Shown here piece by piece: positions 18,401 to 25,737 of a stretch of 64,000 nt of DNA (the stretch's first letter is position 1; each line of letters begins with the position of its first letter). The notes below the pieces were generated by a model. The model had not been told where the DNA came from. It saw nothing but the letters and a program-made list of their open reading frames with translations, and did no database searches. This DNA is from Acidobacteriota bacterium (GTDB taxonomy: Bacteria; Acidobacteriota; Blastocatellia; Pyrinomonadales; Pyrinomonadaceae): contig JAHBSI010000001.1 of assembly GCA_019639195.1 (NCBI GenBank), positions 124,001 to 188,000 of the forward strand, in the 5' to 3' direction. Both the position numbers and the translations under genes were made by a program.

Positions 18401-18625
18401 AACCGTGTTCAGCACGCCCTCGATCGGGTCGGTGACCTCGGTCTCCATTTCTGCCGGAGCGGCACCGCTGTTGTTTGTGGATACGGAGATCGTCGGAACG
18501 TCGATCTTCGGGAAGCGATCAACGCCGAGAGTAAAAAAGCTGAATGCCCCGACAACCGTCAGGAACATCACGATCACGGTCGCAAAGACCGGCCTATGAA
18601 CGCAAATTTCGGCGAGCCACTGCAT
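15407..18625 (-). CDS. RND multidrug efflux permease (AcrB/MexB-like, HAE1 type)
   Basis: 1072 residues with the standard RND layout: one N-terminal transmembrane helix, a large periplasmic loop, six helices, a second loop and five more. The proton relay residues are present: Asp-Asp in TM4 (GIVIDDAIVVLENIYR) and Lys in TM10 (GVVKKNAIL). It therefore looks like an active H+/drug antiporter rather than a heavy-metal (HME) type. It is the middle gene of a three-gene operon, 15 bases after the adaptor gene and overlapping the TolC gene by 4 bases. Substrates cannot be read from the sequence. Confidence 0.95.
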   Translation of the reverse strand: MQWLAEICVHRPVFATVIVMFLTVVGAFSFFTLGVDRFPKIDVPTISVSTNNSGAAPAEMETEVTDPIEGVLNTVPGVDEMRSSSSRGSSRITLSFNLEKNPDQAFQEVQQKLSTITWRLPEEADPPVARKSDPDSSPVLMYAVSSPRDVTELSDMVTVLIQEKIESADGVGEVVVFGGRPKQIKLYVDPDRLRAYGLSVNQVTSAVAAQNQELPGGTLVEGAKTVGLRTISKLTDVEEFNDIVIATKNGFPIKFRQIGRVVETGADPTSTYSLDNNPTVALAIRKQSGANTVALINNVKERMANIVPTLPKDFKVAVIRDQSEFIENSLHAIEEHLVIGAIFAALVVFFFLWNFRSTLIAALAIPTSIIAAFALIAAMGYSLNQMTMLALTLMVGIVIDDAIVVLENIYRFVEEKGMDPFKAAVEGTREIGLAVLATTLSLLAVFIPVGFMTGIVGRFMSSFGLTSAAAIAVSLIVSFTLTPMLAARWIKAKRPANEPLPPEVRDDLAVAYALEHETDSKGGWFYSKIDAGYTSLLKLAMRFRWAVVLICILTVASIYPLYKYVGMAFLPDEDESSFQVNVRGPQGTSLAATQSIVDRISRDIKEKVPGLLNSTVNVGGYGGGGSGNSGTVSVNLVPVKERSQSQAQLMGMVRGMVKPYSNKDWRINVSAASSIAQGIGLGRGGSGIGYFISGPDMEQLNAYADQLVDKMQQDPTFRDPDNSVDVGTPEVRFVIDRVRAADLGVDAGNIARALNIAAAGQRVSTFSEGTKQYDVIVQADEQFRRTRENLRLFTVSSSKGEPVPLDRLVTAQESLSPSTIQRLNRQRVVTISSGLPPNASESDALAHLKELVKSLNMPPEYSSGVTGQSKELERAYSSFMLAFLLSFVFMYLVLAAQFESFIHPITILLTLPLSVPFALLSTAIAGQTLNIFSALGILLLFGVVKKNAILQIDHTNSLRAKGMARYDAIIQANRDRLRPILMTTIALVAGMIPLIVGSGAGAATNRSIGILVVGGQSLCLLLTLLTVPVFYSLFDDAAETTLWRKIASPFHKLADKLRRNKNEIAEESVDQS

Positions 18626-18640
18626 AAACCACTTCCCGCC

Positions 18641-19933
18641 TTACGACGATACTTTCGCTCCTTCGTAAAGTTGATCGACGTTGCTCGTTGCAACTGTTTC
18701 GTCAGCATCGACTCCCGAGATGATCTGCTGCCAGTCGCCTTCTTCGCGGCCGATCTGCACGACCTTGAGTTTCGCAACTCCGTCAGCGATCACAAAAACT
18801 CTAAAGGACTGAGTCGCAACATCATTGAATACTGCGGTTTTCGGAACGAAAACGCCCTTCGAACCGCCGTCGCGAACGATCCGAGTTGTGGCAAACATTC
18901 CCTGGCGCAAAAGATTTTCCGGATTGTCGATCAGCGCTTCGACGGAAGCCGCACGTGAGTTTACATCGATCGCCGGATTTACGGCCGAGACCTTTCCGGC
19001 AAAATTCTTGTCTTTATACGCATCGACCGAGATCGTAACGACCGCACCGAGCCGGACGCTCGGCACATCTGCCTCCGGCACCTGAATGATCGCTTTGATC
19101 GGATTCGTCCTCAGAACCGTTGCAATAACCGAAGATGAGGACACATACTCACCGACGGACGTCGGCCGGTCGCTCACATAGCCTGCAAAAGGAGCACGGA
19201 TCACCGTATCGGCAAGAATACGTTCAGCATCATCGACCTGAGTCTGCGCCGACTCAACATTCGCTTGCGCGCTGACGATGGCCTGATTGCCCTGGCGTGC
19301 GACGTTGATCGTTGTCTCAAGCTGCTGCTGGGCGGCATTCGCTCTCGCACGTGCGGTATCACGAGCGGTTTTGTACTGCTCGTAAGTGATCATTGCGACA
19401 TCACCACTCTCGGTCAGTTCCCGATAGCGCTTTTCGTTCGCTTCAGCTTGTTTTAGTTCGAGATTCGCCTGCTCGAGATTGGCTCGTGCGGTCAGAACTT
19501 CTGGAACGGTCGTCGCGCTGAACTTTCCGCCTCCAAGCAGTCCCAGCTTAGCCTCGGCCTGCGAAACACCGGCCTTGGCTTGTCGAACGGCAGCGCGTGC
19601 AGATTCAAGACGGATCCGAGCGTCGCGATCATCTACCTTTGCGAGCGTCTGCCCTTCGCGGACGAAATCGCCCACATTCACATAAACGTTAGACAATCGC
19701 CCCGCAGTTTTCGGGGAAACATTGGATTTCTCCTGTGCTATAAGCGTGCCGGTCGCATCGACGGTAGAAGCGACGTCGCGCGATTCGCTTTTCCCGGTCG
19801 TGATAGCGATCGGGGTGTCCGTCGCTGAGTTCTCCGGTGTCTTAGTCCTTGCAGAACCGCCACAAGCGGTTAAGATACTTATCGCCGCCAATAGAGACCC
19901 TAAAGCGGCGTTGCTGAATTTCAGGCTAAACAT
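18641..19933 (-). CDS. RND periplasmic adaptor lipoprotein (membrane fusion protein)
   Basis: 430 residues. The signal peptide ends in SILTAC, giving a predicted lipidated Cys24. The AcrA-like order follows: first lipoyl half (ATGTLIAQEKSNVSPKTAGR), a long alpha hairpin (about residues 110-230, rich in Ala and Gln), second lipoyl half (RAPFAGYVSDRPTSVGEYVS) and the beta barrel. It bridges the pump and the TolC channel. First gene of the operon; no TetR- or MarR-type regulator is adjacent, so control of the pump is not evident. Confidence 0.93.
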   Translation of the reverse strand: MFSLKFSNAALGSLLAAISILTACGGSARTKTPENSATDTPIAITTGKSESRDVASTVDATGTLIAQEKSNVSPKTAGRLSNVYVNVGDFVREGQTLAKVDDRDARIRLESARAAVRQAKAGVSQAEAKLGLLGGGKFSATTVPEVLTARANLEQANLELKQAEANEKRYRELTESGDVAMITYEQYKTARDTARARANAAQQQLETTINVARQGNQAIVSAQANVESAQTQVDDAERILADTVIRAPFAGYVSDRPTSVGEYVSSSSVIATVLRTNPIKAIIQVPEADVPSVRLGAVVTISVDAYKDKNFAGKVSAVNPAIDVNSRAASVEALIDNPENLLRQGMFATTRIVRDGGSKGVFVPKTAVFNDVATQSFRVFVIADGVAKLKVVQIGREEGDWQQIISGVDADETVATSNVDQLYEGAKVSS

Positions 19934-20037
19934 TACTTAAGTTTAATTATTTTACAATTTTTAGCAGTTCGGGCAATTCCTGAAGATGTAAAGAATTGTC
20001 AACATGGAAGGTATTCCGGAAAACGAAAATATTTGGC

Positions 20038-20084
20038 TAGAATGTTACAGTAACAACACTAAGGGGTCACGATACGATCCCCTT
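20038..20084 (+). promoter_or_regulatory. rhodanese promoter with palindrome and leader hairpin
   Basis: A -10-like TAGAAT (20038-20043) is followed at once by the palindrome TGTTACAGTAACA (20043-20055; 6-base arms around A), and then by AAGGGG (20061-20066) and CCCCTT (20079-20084), which can pair. The ribosome binding site TGGAGA lies at 20091-20096. The -35 is not recognisable, which could mean an activator-dependent promoter. Confidence 0.4.
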
Positions 20085-20102
20085 CGAAATTGGAGATATA
20101 TT

Positions 20103-20423
20103 ATGAAAGCTATTACGGCTAAGGAACTGCATCAAAGGCTTGATGCCGGCGATGATATTCAGCTAATCGACGTTCGCGAACCTGACGAGAATGCGTTCGC
20201 AAAGATCGAAGGCGCAAAACTGATACCGCTTGGGCAGGTCGTGGCCAGAATGAATGAGATCGACCCCGCTCGAGAAACGGTCGTGCACTGCAAGGGCGGC
20301 GTTCGAAGCGCGAAGGCCATCGAAGCTTTGCAGGCGGCGGGGTTCGAGGGTGATCTTACAAACCTGACGGGCGGGATAACCGCCTGGTCGAACGATGTCG
20401 ATCCGTCGATACCTAAATATTGA
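20103..20423 (+). CDS. rhodanese-domain sulfurtransferase
   Basis: 106 residues from ATG 20103, chosen over an in-frame ATG at 20004 because a ribosome binding site (TGGAGA) precedes it and because the domain begins here (MKAITAKELHQRL). The active-site loop VVHCKGGVRSAKA carries the persulfide-forming Cys. The end (NLTGGITAWSNDVDPSIPKY) resembles the C-terminal rhodanese half of MoeZ/MoeB-type proteins, which hand sulfur to ThiS/MoaD-like carriers. Here it stands alone. Its stop overlaps by 11 bases the end of the convergent 2Fe-2S protein gene. Confidence 0.9.
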   Translation: MKAITAKELHQRLDAGDDIQLIDVREPDENAFAKIEGAKLIPLGQVVARMNEIDPARETVVHCKGGVRSAKAIEALQAAGFEGDLTNLTGGITAWSNDVDPSIPKY

Positions 20424-20706
20424 TCGCGGCGAGCGCGATCTCATCTGAAAGGCGAACGATCTCCATACCTTCAACGGCTCTCGTACGGCAGGAGATCACG
20501 CCTTTTTCTTTCTCATCATTCCTGACCCAAACCTGACAGCTGAGGCAGTCACCGTTCCAACAAAGGTCTGCCTGCGAAACTGACTCCATATCAAGGTATT
20601 GCAAACAGCGAAGTATCGTATTGTTCTCGGGCACCTCGTATCGTTTGCCGAGTATTTTTATCTCGATCAGTTTTTCGTAGGGTGCAAAAATATCCGGATT
20701 CGACAT
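20413..20706 (-). CDS. small 2Fe-2S ferredoxin-like protein
   Basis: 97 residues. The fold pattern is that of the N-terminal 2Fe-2S domain of succinate dehydrogenase/NuoG-type subunits: KILGKRYEVPENNTIL, then CWNGDCLSCQVWV (C-x4-C-x2-C) and a fourth cysteine in VISCRTRAVEGMEI. It lacks the 4Fe-4S part, so it is a stand-alone electron carrier or a cluster-binding subunit. The spacing of the last Cys is about 20 residues, near the normal range. It is divergent from the glutaredoxin gene across an 82-base region with a perfect palindrome. Confidence 0.75.
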   Translation of the reverse strand: MSNPDIFAPYEKLIEIKILGKRYEVPENNTILRCLQYLDMESVSQADLCWNGDCLSCQVWVRNDEKEKGVISCRTRAVEGMEIVRLSDEIALAAINI

Positions 20707-20720
20707 TTGGTTATATTTGG

Positions 20721-20734
20721 CTGAACGCGTTCAG
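20721..20734. promoter_or_regulatory. 14-base perfect palindrome between divergent redox genes
   Basis: CTGAACGCGTTCAG is its own reverse complement. It lies 15 bases before the 2Fe-2S gene start and 55 bases before the glutaredoxin start, a good position for a shared operator. Confidence 0.4.
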
Positions 20735-20788
20735 GTTTAGTTTTCGTTTGGACTATGAAATGATAGCCAAAAGGTGTAGTTTTGAACA

Positions 20789-21010
20789 ATGGCCTTGGTG
20801 ATATACACAAAACCCGGCTGCCCATATTGCAAGAAAGCAAAAGACCATTACACAAGTCTCGGCGAACCATTTATTGAGTACGATGCTCAAAATGATATGA
20901 AGCACCGGCGCGATATGCTTGCGCATAGCGGCGGTGATCCGACAGTGCCGACCTTTGTCCGGGATGGCAAGTTTGTGGGTTCCGGCTGGGGCGATCCGCC
21001 GCGAGGCTGA
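20789..21010 (+). CDS. glutaredoxin-like protein (UXX-star type)
   Basis: 73 residues, a single glutaredoxin fold. The redox motif CPYC sits in YTKPGCPYCKKAKDHY near the N-terminus; PTVPTFVRDGKFVGSGWG gives the cis-Pro (TVP) and the C-terminal GW pattern seen in the UXX-star glutaredoxin-like family, in which the first Cys is sometimes selenocysteine. Here that codon is an ordinary Cys. Such proteins reduce disulfides or glutathionylated proteins. A weak hairpin with a short T-run follows at 21027-21050. Confidence 0.85.
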   Translation: MALVIYTKPGCPYCKKAKDHYTSLGEPFIEYDAQNDMKHRRDMLAHSGGDPTVPTFVRDGKFVGSGWGDPPRG

Positions 21011-21026
21011 ACGGTTTATTGAACGG

Positions 21027-21050
21027 GGCGGCAGTTGGCCGTCCGCCTTT
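21027..21050 (+). terminator. weak terminator after glutaredoxin gene
   Basis: GGCGG (21027-21031) pairs with CCGCC (21043-21047) across an 11-base loop and is followed by TTT. Short stem and short T-run. Confidence 0.3.
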
Positions 21051-21216
21051 CATTAAGAGATAAGATCGGGATCCTGAACATAAAGATAAGAAATCTGCTT
21101 TGGGCATTTGGGATAGCGACCCGGGCAGGCAATAATTGTAAGTTTGGACTTCATTCTGGATTTTTCGTAGGTTTTGGTCGTGACCTTTACAGGTTGCGAT
21201 GAAGAGACCCCCTAAA

Positions 21217-21235
21217 CGCAGCCGGCAAGGCTGCG
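21217..21235 (+). promoter_or_regulatory. hairpin immediately upstream of the kinase start codon
   Basis: CGCAGCC (21217-21223) and GGCTGCG (21229-21235) form a 7-base-pair stem over GGCAA. It ends 7 bases before ATG 21243, exactly where a ribosome binding site should be; no purine-rich Shine-Dalgarno is visible. It may limit translation, or be a terminator for transcription from upstream (GCTTCTT follows). Confidence 0.4.
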
Positions 21236-21242
21236 GCTTCTT

Positions 21243-23678
21243 ATGGTTGACTCGCAGATCAATCAGTACAAGATCTTGGAAAAGATCGGTTCCGGCGGCC
21301 AGGGAACCGTTTATAAAGCACTCGATAGCAAGTTGAATCGCGTCGCGGTCATTAAGGTTCTGCCGCCCGAACTCACTAAGAAGACCGCTAACTTCAAACG
21401 CTTCGAACGCGAAGCCCAACTCTGTTCCCAGCTCGATCATCCGAATATCTGCACGATCTACGATTTCAATGAATCTGACGGCACTTTCTACATTGCAATG
21501 CAGTTCATTGAAGGCAAGAACGTCAGGCAGCTTGTCTCCGGCCGCGCACTCGAGCTGAAGAGTGCGATCTCCACGGCCATCCAGGTCACGGATGCTCTTG
21601 CATACGCCCATTCAAAGAACATCATTCATCGAGACATAAAGGCCGGGAATGTGATGGTCGCCGACACTGGTCAGGTCAAGATCCTTGATTTCGGACTGGC
21701 TAAGCTGCTTGAAGACGAATATACCGACGCCGGAGCCGGCACAAAGCGTGCGAGCGATATTACTGAACTCGGGATTCCCTACGGAACGGCCACCTACGCC
21801 GCTCCGGAACAGGCCCGAGGCGAGCGCGCCGATGTGCGCTCTGATATCTTTTCGACGGGCGTGCTGCTGTACGAGATGCTTACGGGCATGTGGCCTTTTC
21901 AGGGCAAGAGTGTTATCGATGTCCGGCATCAGGTTCTTTACGGCACACCAAAACCCATTGCAGAAGCACGACGCGATGCCGTTCCGGCGCACCTTCAAGC
22001 GATCATTGATAAGGCACTTGCGAAAGACCCAAAGGATCGTTATCAGAAGATCGCTCAAATGCGTGACGAGCTTCGCACAATTCTCCATGAGCTAGCCGGA
22101 ACTCAGCTGCTTTCCACAGACACTTTCGCTCCGTCGCACGCTGACGGAGGTGCAGTAAAGCGGATGCTGAATTGGTTTACCGGACGTTCGGCTCCCGAAC
22201 AAACTTCCACCGCGGTCTCTGCTTCGCGTTCGATCAGCCATCCATCCCAGGCGCCGGATATTTTGCTGACCGCGACTGGGACGGAAAAGAAGAGCGTCGC
22301 GATATTGCCGTTCCAAAATCTCGCAAATGACAAGGATTCGTCGTTCTACGAATTTGCCCTTGCTGACGCGGTGATCACGGAACTTGCACAGATCCGATCG
22401 ATCATCGTTCGGCCAAGCTCTGTGATCGCAAAATATCAGGGCAAGAAGATCGATCCTGCCGCGGCAGGGCGTGAATTACGTGTGAATGCCGTGCTTTCAG
22501 CTGGCTTCCTGCGTGCGGGGAACAAACTTCGCGTAACCGCTCAGCTTCTCGAGACGACAACTGGCGACATTCTCTGGAGTGACCGCATAGACGCAGAAGG
22601 CAGCGACATTCTCGCGATCCAGGACAGCATCGCACAACGCATTCTCGAAGGCTTGCGTCTCGAGCTCTCTGACGTCGAAGCCGAAAAACTTGGACGGCGG
22701 GCGACCGAAAGTGCCGAGGCCTGGGAAGAATATCTTCGCGGCCGCGACACGTTCGCGCGCTTTATCTTCCGAACGCTCGATCCGGAAGACTGCGATGCCG
22801 CGATCGCGAACTTCAAAAGAGCGATCGAACTCGATTCGCATTTTGCCCTTGCATACAGCGGTCTTGGCGCATGCTACGCAAACCGTCTTTTCAAGGGAAT
22901 GGGCGATCCGGAAGATTACACCTACGCCGAGACCGCGTTCAGTAAGGCATTCTATTACGACCCGAATGTTGTAGAAGCGCGCGTGCTGATGGTCATGATC
23001 TATATGGCTCGCGGCGAAAAGAAAAAAGCTCGGCTTGAGATTCGCGTTCTCGAAAAACAGTTTCCAAACGATGCCGCACTCTTTTTCGTCAAAGGCGTGA
23101 TGCACCGTCTGGATGGCGAATACGAAGAATCGCTCAAGGCGTTCGAGAAACTCTCAAAGCTCGATCCTGCGGCACGCGTTGTGGCAGCATACAATCGTGC
23201 ACGCATCTTTATTTACAAAGGTGACTACAATAAGGCTCTTGATGAGCTCGATCGCGGAGCACGCGCCGAGCCCAATCACCCGATGCTGAAGATCTTTCGT
23301 TCAGGTGTTTATTACTACCAGGGCGACGCAGACGCCGCGATCGAACTGATGCGGTCTGTCTTAAAGGAACATCCGGAAATGGACGGCATCCGTCCGCTCT
23401 ATGCGATCTATCTGGCTGGCGACGGTCGTTTTGATGAGGCTCGCGAGGAATTGACCGAGGAGGCTCTTGCACTTTCGCGTGCAGATCACGATATGGCGTA
23501 TTGGGTCGGCGCGTCCTACGCCCTTTTGGGCGACAAGGACCTCGCTTTCAAGTGGCTCAACAAGGCGATCCGCCTCGGCAACGAGAACAAACCATATTTC
23601 GATGGTGATAAGAATCTCGTCACGCTCCGTGACGATCCTCGCTGGGCCGAACTTATGGCAAAGCTAGTTCGTGATTAG
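21243..23678 (+). CDS. Ser/Thr protein kinase with TolB-N-like and TPR domains
   Basis: 811 residues. Residues 9-280 are a Hanks-type kinase: glycine loop IGSGGQGTVY, Lys38 (VAVIKV), HRDIKAGNV (His129-Asp131), DFGLAK (Asp149) and the APEQ substrate loop. After a Ser/Ala linker, residues about 330-470 (KSVAILPFQNL, VRPSSVIAKY, GDILWSDRID) match the TolB-N/adenylate-cyclase-associated module. The C-terminal 320 residues are TPR repeats. No transmembrane helix is visible, unlike PknB, so the protein is probably cytoplasmic. Kinases of this build are common in Acidobacteria; targets are unknown. Its end overlaps the convergent methyltransferase by 4 bases. Confidence 0.92.
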   Translation: MVDSQINQYKILEKIGSGGQGTVYKALDSKLNRVAVIKVLPPELTKKTANFKRFEREAQLCSQLDHPNICTIYDFNESDGTFYIAMQFIEGKNVRQLVSGRALELKSAISTAIQVTDALAYAHSKNIIHRDIKAGNVMVADTGQVKILDFGLAKLLEDEYTDAGAGTKRASDITELGIPYGTATYAAPEQARGERADVRSDIFSTGVLLYEMLTGMWPFQGKSVIDVRHQVLYGTPKPIAEARRDAVPAHLQAIIDKALAKDPKDRYQKIAQMRDELRTILHELAGTQLLSTDTFAPSHADGGAVKRMLNWFTGRSAPEQTSTAVSASRSISHPSQAPDILLTATGTEKKSVAILPFQNLANDKDSSFYEFALADAVITELAQIRSIIVRPSSVIAKYQGKKIDPAAAGRELRVNAVLSAGFLRAGNKLRVTAQLLETTTGDILWSDRIDAEGSDILAIQDSIAQRILEGLRLELSDVEAEKLGRRATESAEAWEEYLRGRDTFARFIFRTLDPEDCDAAIANFKRAIELDSHFALAYSGLGACYANRLFKGMGDPEDYTYAETAFSKAFYYDPNVVEARVLMVMIYMARGEKKKARLEIRVLEKQFPNDAALFFVKGVMHRLDGEYEESLKAFEKLSKLDPAARVVAAYNRARIFIYKGDYNKALDELDRGARAEPNHPMLKIFRSGVYYYQGDADAAIELMRSVLKEHPEMDGIRPLYAIYLAGDGRFDEAREELTEEALALSRADHDMAYWVGASYALLGDKDLAFKWLNKAIRLGNENKPYFDGDKNLVTLRDDPRWAELMAKLVRD

Positions 23679-24544
23679 GCTTTTCGCTCGAACACAAACT
23701 CATTACACCCAAGGCCGACACCGCCGCTTACGATCTTTGTAAGGGTAAAACCTCGCTCCTTGTAGAATTCAAAGACAGCATCGACGCTCGCGTATTCGTA
23801 GGGAAATCCGCCGACCCAATCAATAATGTCGTGCCAGCGATCCATGCCGCGACCCGTCTTGTAACGCGTCCACGAATGAATGTATTCCGCCGGTTTGAGC
23901 CTCAAAAGTGCGGAGGCGAAGCGTTTCATTTCCTCCGGCAGACTCACCGCAACAGCAAACGGCGTTTTTAAGACCCCGGGCAAGCGGCAGTAAGTTTTCT
24001 TGATCCAATGCCAGCGGCTCGCCTGACTGCCAGTGTCGTTATAGAGAGCGATGAATAGCTTGCCGCCTTCGCGCGTCGGGAGCACTGCATTCTCCAGAGC
24101 CTGCCACATCGAGCCGGTGTGGTGAAGCACGCCCCACGAATAGACCACGTCGAATTTGCCCAAACTGGCGACATATTCCGCGTCAAGAGCCGAACCTTGT
24201 TCGATCCGCCAGTTCGCGTCTGCGGCGAAATATCTTTTCTTCAATTCCCGCGTGCATCCGACCGAATTGGTATCAAAATCGAATGAAACTACCTCGGCAC
24301 CGAGCCGTCTTGCCGCGAGCGAAAAAAGCCCGCTTCCCGAGCCGATGTCGAGAAAGCGTTTGCCTGCGAGTGTCCGGCATTCGAGCATCGTCCGCAGGCT
24401 TTCGACGGCGGTTTCGATCCGCTCTTCGTCCAGGACGCTTAAGAACGCGGCCCAGTTCCTGCCGAATTCAAACCTCTCGCCCGCCGCAACTTCGCTCTCG
24501 TGCTGCCGTACTACATCAAGCTCTTCACTTACAATGGCACTCAT
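23675..24544 (-). CDS. class I SAM-dependent methyltransferase
   Basis: 289 residues. The SAM loop is FLDIGSGSGLFSLAAR (near residue 64), followed by VVSFDFDTNSVGC and the motif-III region FDVVYSWGVLHHTGSMW. After the core comes a C-terminal part with SWTRYKTGRGMDRWHDIIDW and GGFPYEYASVDAV, seen in methyltransferases of surface-polysaccharide clusters. The substrate is probably a sugar or lipid-linked intermediate, inferred from the two genes ahead of it. Last gene of the asnB-glycosyltransferase-methyltransferase operon, overlapping the glycosyltransferase gene by 4 bases. Confidence 0.85.
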   Translation of the reverse strand: MSAIVSEELDVVRQHESEVAAGERFEFGRNWAAFLSVLDEERIETAVESLRTMLECRTLAGKRFLDIGSGSGLFSLAARRLGAEVVSFDFDTNSVGCTRELKKRYFAADANWRIEQGSALDAEYVASLGKFDVVYSWGVLHHTGSMWQALENAVLPTREGGKLFIALYNDTGSQASRWHWIKKTYCRLPGVLKTPFAVAVSLPEEMKRFASALLRLKPAEYIHSWTRYKTGRGMDRWHDIIDWVGGFPYEYASVDAVFEFYKERGFTLTKIVSGGVGLGCNEFVFERKA

Positions 24545-25731
24545 CCTTTTCGCTCCTCAAGTATCGCCCGCAGCTCGTCAACCTTCGCTTCCCAACTTTC
24601 GTGTCGGATCGCGTCGCTCACCGCTGCACGCGGTTTCGGGTTTGCGAGTGCCTCTTCGATCCTTGCAATAATGTTTTCGTCGTCAGCGCCGATTAGGACA
24701 TCCGCGAGCACACGCACTTCCGGAATATCGGTCGAGACGACAGGCAAACCGGCCGCCAGATATTCGCGCACCTTCAACGGGTTGGCCGCGAGCGTCAATT
24801 CGTTTATCACAAAAGGGTTTATCGCAACGTCAAAAGCGGCACAGTATTTTGGAAGATCGCCGTAAGGTTTGCGCCCGAGAAAGTGTACATTCGGGACCGC
24901 CGCCAGTTCTTTCGCTTTTTGCTCCGCCTCGATCGTTGTTTTGCCTACAAGCACGACGGAGCCCGTCGAAAAATGCTCCGCTATTTTCTTCACCAGATCG
25001 AGATCGACCCAATCGGCGATAAGTCCGTGAAAACCGATGATCGGCCGAGGCAGATCGGCGATGTCCGCGGGCATTTCAAGGCCGCCGTCAACCGCCTTTC
25101 GGAAATGTTGCCAGTCGGTGCCGTGACGGATAAGGTGCGTGTTCGCATTAAATTCGCGTTTTGATTCGAGCAGCTTCTCCGCCGACACAACAACAACGTC
25201 CGCCCGTCGAAAAAGGTCTTCTTCGATCTCTTTTAGGCCAGCCGCGACACCCGTGAACGCCGTGTATTCATCGACGCAGTAATAGATAAGTTCGCTCTCG
25301 CCAAGATGCCCCGCAACAAGGCCCGCGGCCGGGTTAAAGACCATATTCACGACGTTCTCAAACCCAAGACGCCGCATCGCCCGCCGTATCTGCCGAATGA
25401 GAAGTTTGCGGTTCAGGGCGACGATCGCTTCGCTGCCGTATGCGGGAATGACAAGCGGATTCAGGACAAAAATGTTTGGCTCGGCCTCGCGAACCGGCTC
25501 CGCAAAGCTGCGAAGTTTCTTCGCGATCCGCGAAATGTCCTTTGACGCGGCGGTCGGCATCCGATTCGGCAGGGCGTTCACCCAAAGAATGCGATTCTCG
25601 CGCGAGAGCACCCGCATCAAATGCGTCTTCGACAGCGGATCGCCCGTCCAATCGTGGCTGAAACACACGATATCGCGGCCTCGCAACGCCCGGCTCTGAT
25701 CCTTTCGCATTTTTACCGCATTCCTGGTCAT
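24541..25731 (-). CDS. glycosyltransferase, GT-B fold
   Basis: 396 residues with two Rossmann-like halves. IVCFSHDWTGDPLSKTHLM opens the acceptor half; the donor half has IIGFHGLIADWVD, VVLVGK, VHFLGRKPYGDLPKY and the nucleotide-sugar segment INPFVINELTLAANPLK with VREYLAAGLPVVSTDIPEV. This is the pattern of GT4-like transferases of the TuaH type, which add a sugar from a nucleotide donor during surface polysaccharide synthesis. It starts 6 bases after the asparagine synthetase stop and overlaps the methyltransferase gene by 4 bases. Confidence 0.88.
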   Translation of the reverse strand: MTRNAVKMRKDQSRALRGRDIVCFSHDWTGDPLSKTHLMRVLSRENRILWVNALPNRMPTAASKDISRIAKKLRSFAEPVREAEPNIFVLNPLVIPAYGSEAIVALNRKLLIRQIRRAMRRLGFENVVNMVFNPAAGLVAGHLGESELIYYCVDEYTAFTGVAAGLKEIEEDLFRRADVVVVSAEKLLESKREFNANTHLIRHGTDWQHFRKAVDGGLEMPADIADLPRPIIGFHGLIADWVDLDLVKKIAEHFSTGSVVLVGKTTIEAEQKAKELAAVPNVHFLGRKPYGDLPKYCAAFDVAINPFVINELTLAANPLKVREYLAAGLPVVSTDIPEVRVLADVLIGADDENIIARIEEALANPKPRAAVSDAIRHESWEAKVDELRAILEERKG

Positions 25732-25737
25732 CTTGGT

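Noticed and set aside
20789..21010. Glutaredoxin as a selenoprotein
   Set aside because: UXX-star relatives can have selenocysteine in the redox motif, but here the motif is CPYC with normal codons. The TGA ends the frame, and another TGA follows shortly after.
20871..21611. 246-codon open frame on the minus strand covering the kinase start
   Set aside because: It overlaps both the glutaredoxin end and the kinase N-terminus antisense. The kinase motifs are clear, and this frame resembles nothing.
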